Below, in pieces: positions 49,461 to 51,026 of a stretch of DNA of 51,026 nt. The DNA lies in contig JBBKXR010000256.1 of NCBI GenBank assembly GCA_037969585.1, forward strand, positions 1 to 51,026. The letters run 5' to 3'. The notes under the pieces are model-generated. The model saw only the letters and a program-made list of their open reading frames with translations. It had not been told where the DNA came from and did not search any database. Numbering within the stretch: position 1 is the first letter of the stretch; each line of letters starts with the position of its first letter. The position numbers and the translations under genes are program-made. Source of the stretch: JBBKXR01 sp037969585. GTDB taxonomy: Bacteria > Verrucomicrobiota > Verrucomicrobiia > Verrucomicrobiales > DEV007.

Positions 49461-51026
49461 TCAGGGAAATTTGAGATCCGGGTATTGATTCTGCAGGGCT
49501 TGCTTAACCCGAGGCATGAGTTTTGCAGCGTTGCTGTAATAAACTTTCCGCAACACTTCATCCGGTAGGTTAAGGCCATACACCGGCGGACGATTTTTGG
49601 AAAAGATGATCAGGTCGTCATCGGTCTCCAGAAAACGAAAATGGAGGCGATACTCCGCCACCGTTTTGGTTCCGTCCTGACCAAACAAAATGCGGTCTTG
49701 ATACTTGATGAAAAACTTCCGCGCCAGGTTCGGCTGCTGACCGAACCAGATGTGCCGCTGGCCGATTTCCACATAAAAATTCGGATACTTGTCAAATGTC
49801 CGGCCGAGCTTTTTCAAGTCAGCTTCCAGGCTTCCCATGTGCGCTCCAATGATCACCAGGTCGGGGATTTCATCCATCAGGGAATTCCTGCGCTCCATCA
49901 TTTCGTGGTGAGATAACACCGACGTGCCCCACAAATTGTATTTTCGGGAAACCCTTCCCCAACGCGCATTGGGATGTTCTTCGGGGCGGACATAATTGCC
50001 AACCGGTTCCGAGATATGCAACAGCAGCGGCAGCTTCAATCGCGCCGCCGCACGCCACAGCGGCATGAATCGTTGGTCATTGATATGCACCGGCCCTCTT
50101 CGGTTCGGGCGCAAGGCATGGCCAAAGACTCCGGCGCCCTTATCATGGGTTTCGCCCACGCCCGCGATCCCCATCGTTTTCACATCTGCTTCCAGCTTGG
50201 CAATTGCCTCTTTGGCAAAGTCCTCCTCGTGCCGCTTGTTGAAATCAATCGTGCCAAAAGTCAGGTAGCGATCGGGATAGGCAGTCTCTAACATCTGGTA
50301 TCCGTCTTCCGTTGTCTGTCCAAAGCTGGCCATCGGCGAATCGACAATCACCGCGACACCCGACTCATCGAGAATCTGCAGATACTCCTTCGGATCCATT
50401 TCATAAAGGGCAACATGGGTGTGAACATCGACCACCGGGTATTTTGCCTTTTTGATCACCGTCTCTCTGGTGGCGATCATGTGGTCCGGGTCGAAATGCT
50501 TCAGCGAAGACGGCTCCTGAGGTTTGCGCAAAAAATACCAGCCCCAGCCTTCAGGCATGATTTCCAACTGGACGAAGTCCCAGGTGCTTCTCCAATAGTT
50601 GTACTTCGGTCTCCAGGGTGAGAACGTGTAGCCCTCCATGCCCTGAGCGCCGCGCATTTTCAGGGTCACCGTCTTTCCCAGCGCGGTCTTGTCGGGCATC
50701 ACAACGATGTGCCAGCCGATGTCGTTGAAGGCTTTGGCCTTCACCTTGCCATCGCTCACGGAAAATAGATCGCTTGCTTCATAGTCCTCGTAGGCATCGA
50801 GGCTGTTGGCGATTAGTTCTTCCAGAGAAGGTTCCACACTGAGCAAGGGCCGAATGGCTGCGACAACCTGTTCGGCTAATTTTTTGGAACCGTCCTGAGT
50901 GTAGTGAACATCGTTGTCCGCAATCGCATAGTCCTTCCGATTCGAAGCCATAAAAGCATGCAGGTCATTGACCTGGATCTTGTGCTTCTTCATGACTCGC
51001 ATCGCCGCTTCGAGGAATTCCTGCTC
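49461..51026 (-). CDS. SGNH-hydrolase C-terminus fused to amidohydrolase; 5' end cut by window edge
   Basis: The frame is open to the right edge (EQEFLEAAM precedes the first internal ATG), so the N-terminus lies outside. Visible residues 1-75 or so match the end of an SGNH/GDSL esterase: VNDLHAFM, then IADNDVHYTQDGSKKLAEQVV with the D-x-x-H catalytic pair. A beta-rich linker follows (VTLKMRGAQGMEGYTFSPWRPKYNYW). From about residue 190 an amidohydrolase-2 type metal hydrolase domain begins with VVDVHTHVALYE (H-x-H metal ligands), IAGVGETHDKGAG, PLLLHISEPVG (metal His), VIIGAHMGS and RILFGQDGT (metal Asp). The two enzymes on one chain would perform sequential ester and amide/decarboxylation-type cleavage (inference). 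No partner gene is visible on this side. Confidence 0.85.
   Translation of the reverse strand, partial: EQEFLEAAMRVMKKHKIQVNDLHAFMASNRKDYAIADNDVHYTQDGSKKLAEQVVAAIRPLLSVEPSLEELIANSLDAYEDYEASDLFSVSDGKVKAKAFNDIGWHIVVMPDKTALGKTVTLKMRGAQGMEGYTFSPWRPKYNYWRSTWDFVQLEIMPEGWGWYFLRKPQEPSSLKHFDPDHMIATRETVIKKAKYPVVDVHTHVALYEMDPKEYLQILDESGVAVIVDSPMASFGQTTEDGYQMLETAYPDRYLTFGTIDFNKRHEEDFAKEAIAKLEADVKTMGIAGVGETHDKGAGVFGHALRPNRRGPVHINDQRFMPLWRAAARLKLPLLLHISEPVGNYVRPEEHPNARWGRVSRKYNLWGTSVLSHHEMMERRNSLMDEIPDLVIIGAHMGSLEADLKKLGRTFDKYPNFYVEIGQRHIWFGQQPNLARKFFIKYQDRILFGQDGTKTVAEYRLHFRFLETDDDLIIFSKNRPPVYGLNLPDEVLRKVYYSNAAKLMPRVKQALQNQYPDLKFP

Overview
The window is GC-rich and gene-dense. It looks like chromosomal DNA from a member of the PVC superphylum, most likely Verrucomicrobiota. 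The grounds are several DUF1501 / DUF1549 / DUF1553 / DUF1552 / DUF1592-type gene sets with CXXCH motifs, many secreted or Tat-exported enzymes, an HU protein with a basic N-terminal extension, a Gcw_chp/TorF-like outer-membrane protein and a KorAB-type ferredoxin oxidoreductase. This placement is inference from gene content; no rRNA or tRNA gene was seen.

Layout. 1-904 (-): a chromate-transporter gene cut by the left edge. 1057-3860 (+): korA-korB. 3861-4200: a spacer rich in predicted hairpins in front of an outer-membrane beta-barrel gene (4201-4956). 5225-5605 (+): a small secreted EF-hand protein, with a clear terminator on each side. 5757-11961 (-): two tandem paralogous DUF1549/DUF1553 proteins followed by a DUF1501 protein. 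12239-16033 (-): a second set, a PSCyt1-DUF1549-DUF1553 cytochrome-like protein plus DUF1501. 16278-16568 (-): a probable small lipoprotein. 16722-19808 (+): an MFS transporter and ilvA, with a tiny antisense ORF at their junction.

19835-27926 (-) is a tight four-gene cluster, apparently translationally coupled at two junctions: a TIM-barrel glycosidase-like protein fused to a domain of unknown function; a CBM9-like / sugar-dehydrogenase / cytochrome c fusion; a Tat-exported stand-alone copy of the same unknown domain; and a creatininase-family amidohydrolase. It reads as an uncharacterised extracytoplasmic catabolic pathway. 28088-32752 (+) carries an orphan secreted protein, a sialidase-like propeller fused to an esterase, and an S9 peptidase. 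32795-35286 (-) holds a ThrE-like exporter and a membrane-anchored alpha/beta hydrolase.

35300-39252 is the most disturbed part. An acyl-CoA synthetase gene and an HU gene are separated by long spacers holding three related copies of an approximately 100-140 bp element with inverted ends, plus a leftover C-terminal fragment of a golvesin-type domain. Directly after it lies a 2006-residue signal-transduction/conflict protein (39253-45273): DUF4062, STAND NTPase, one membrane helix, 21 WD40 repeats (three seven-bladed propellers) and a C-terminal TPR-like region. A DUF1552 / DUF1592 pair follows (45517-49316, +). The right edge cuts a gene fusing an SGNH-hydrolase C-terminus to an amidohydrolase (49461-51026, -).

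The best candidates for undescribed biology are the four-gene cluster at 19.8-27.9 kb, the giant STAND protein beside repeat-rich DNA, and the structured spacer before the porin gene.
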